Source of the DNA: Amyelois transitella
Taxonomy: Eukaryota > Arthropoda > Insecta > Lepidoptera > Pyralidae
Direction of reading: 5' to 3'
NCBI RefSeq assembly: GCF_032362555.1
Contig: NC_083535.1
Coordinates: forward strand, 8,060,001 to 8,124,000
DNA: 64,000 nt
Shown: piece by piece, positions 63,871 through 64,000 of the stretch
Numbering within the stretch: position 1 is the first letter of the stretch
Layout: each line of letters opens with the position of its first letter
Notes under the pieces: model-generated
Databases searched by the model: none
Seen by the model: only the letters and a program-made list of their open reading frames with translations
Told to the model about the DNA's origin: nothing
Translations under genes and position numbers: made by a program

Positions 63871-64000
63871 GTCATTTACCTTTGCTCAATTTTTATTCGG
63901 CGTCTGGTGTTGATTGTTTTGGTTTTTAACTATATGCAAACACATATCGAGTTGTCGCTGCATGTTTTCCGGTTTAAAAACGTGTACACATGTTACCAAG

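Larger units (their letters stand above)
53484..64000. other. Gene-poor right flank with repeats
   Basis: Contains the unseen 5' UTR part of the reductase gene (not locatable) and fragments of families A, B and E. Two short segments, around 53790-53845 and 58900-59045, share CCTCCGGGRAAA...GGCGTGATT and end in ATGTATGT. The frames at 54399, 55295, 58427 and 63373 have no recognised domain or splice partners. No gene is supported. Confidence 0.5.

Overview
The window is about 64 kb of AT-rich animal nuclear DNA with short-exon GT-AG genes. The gene content and the interspersed repeats point to a moth or butterfly (Lepidoptera): a tRNA-derived SINE with the usual lepidopteran body, many copies of a ~250-bp element ending in ATGT/CATA runs, and truncated LINE tails. 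Species cannot be named from the sequence alone.

Five protein genes can be modelled with intact splice phases. (1) 16129-20468, +: a 736-aa secreted, histidine- and proline-rich protein, probably cuticular or extracellular matrix. (2) 23609-25836, -: a 450-aa secreted Gly/His-rich cuticle-type protein. It converges on gene 1 and shares its three-exon architecture and an N-terminal I-R-[IV]-H-[LI]-P motif. (3) 37041-43151, -: a 12-exon, 641-aa ER protein disulfide isomerase of PDIA5 type with four CxxC domains and a C-terminal KDEL. (4) 45806-47356, +: triosephosphate isomerase, 248 aa in five coding exons, divergent from the PDI gene. (5) 49961-53481, -: a fatty acyl-CoA reductase, 521 aa in seven coding exons, convergent with TPI. 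The order is therefore two secreted-protein genes tail to tail, an ~11-kb gene-poor gap, then the PDI/TPI divergent pair and the reductase. There is no operon-like logic. TPI is housekeeping, PDIA5 serves secretory folding, and the other three fit cuticle or lipid work, but shared regulation is not shown.

The flanks (1-16 kb and 53.5-64 kb) and the 26-37 kb gap hold no gene I can support. They contain repeats, LINE fragments, a microsatellite and several perfect inverted repeats.

Most worth a second look: a cluster of five perfect TATCGATA octamers between PDIA5 and TPI; the repeated phase-1 intron inside the tryptophan codon of the last two PDI active sites; the matching architecture of the two secreted-protein genes; a set of perfect hairpins with arms of 16-33 bp and mostly very short loops; and two nested transposon insertions that give insertion order. 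I found no clear sign of a wholly new biological system.
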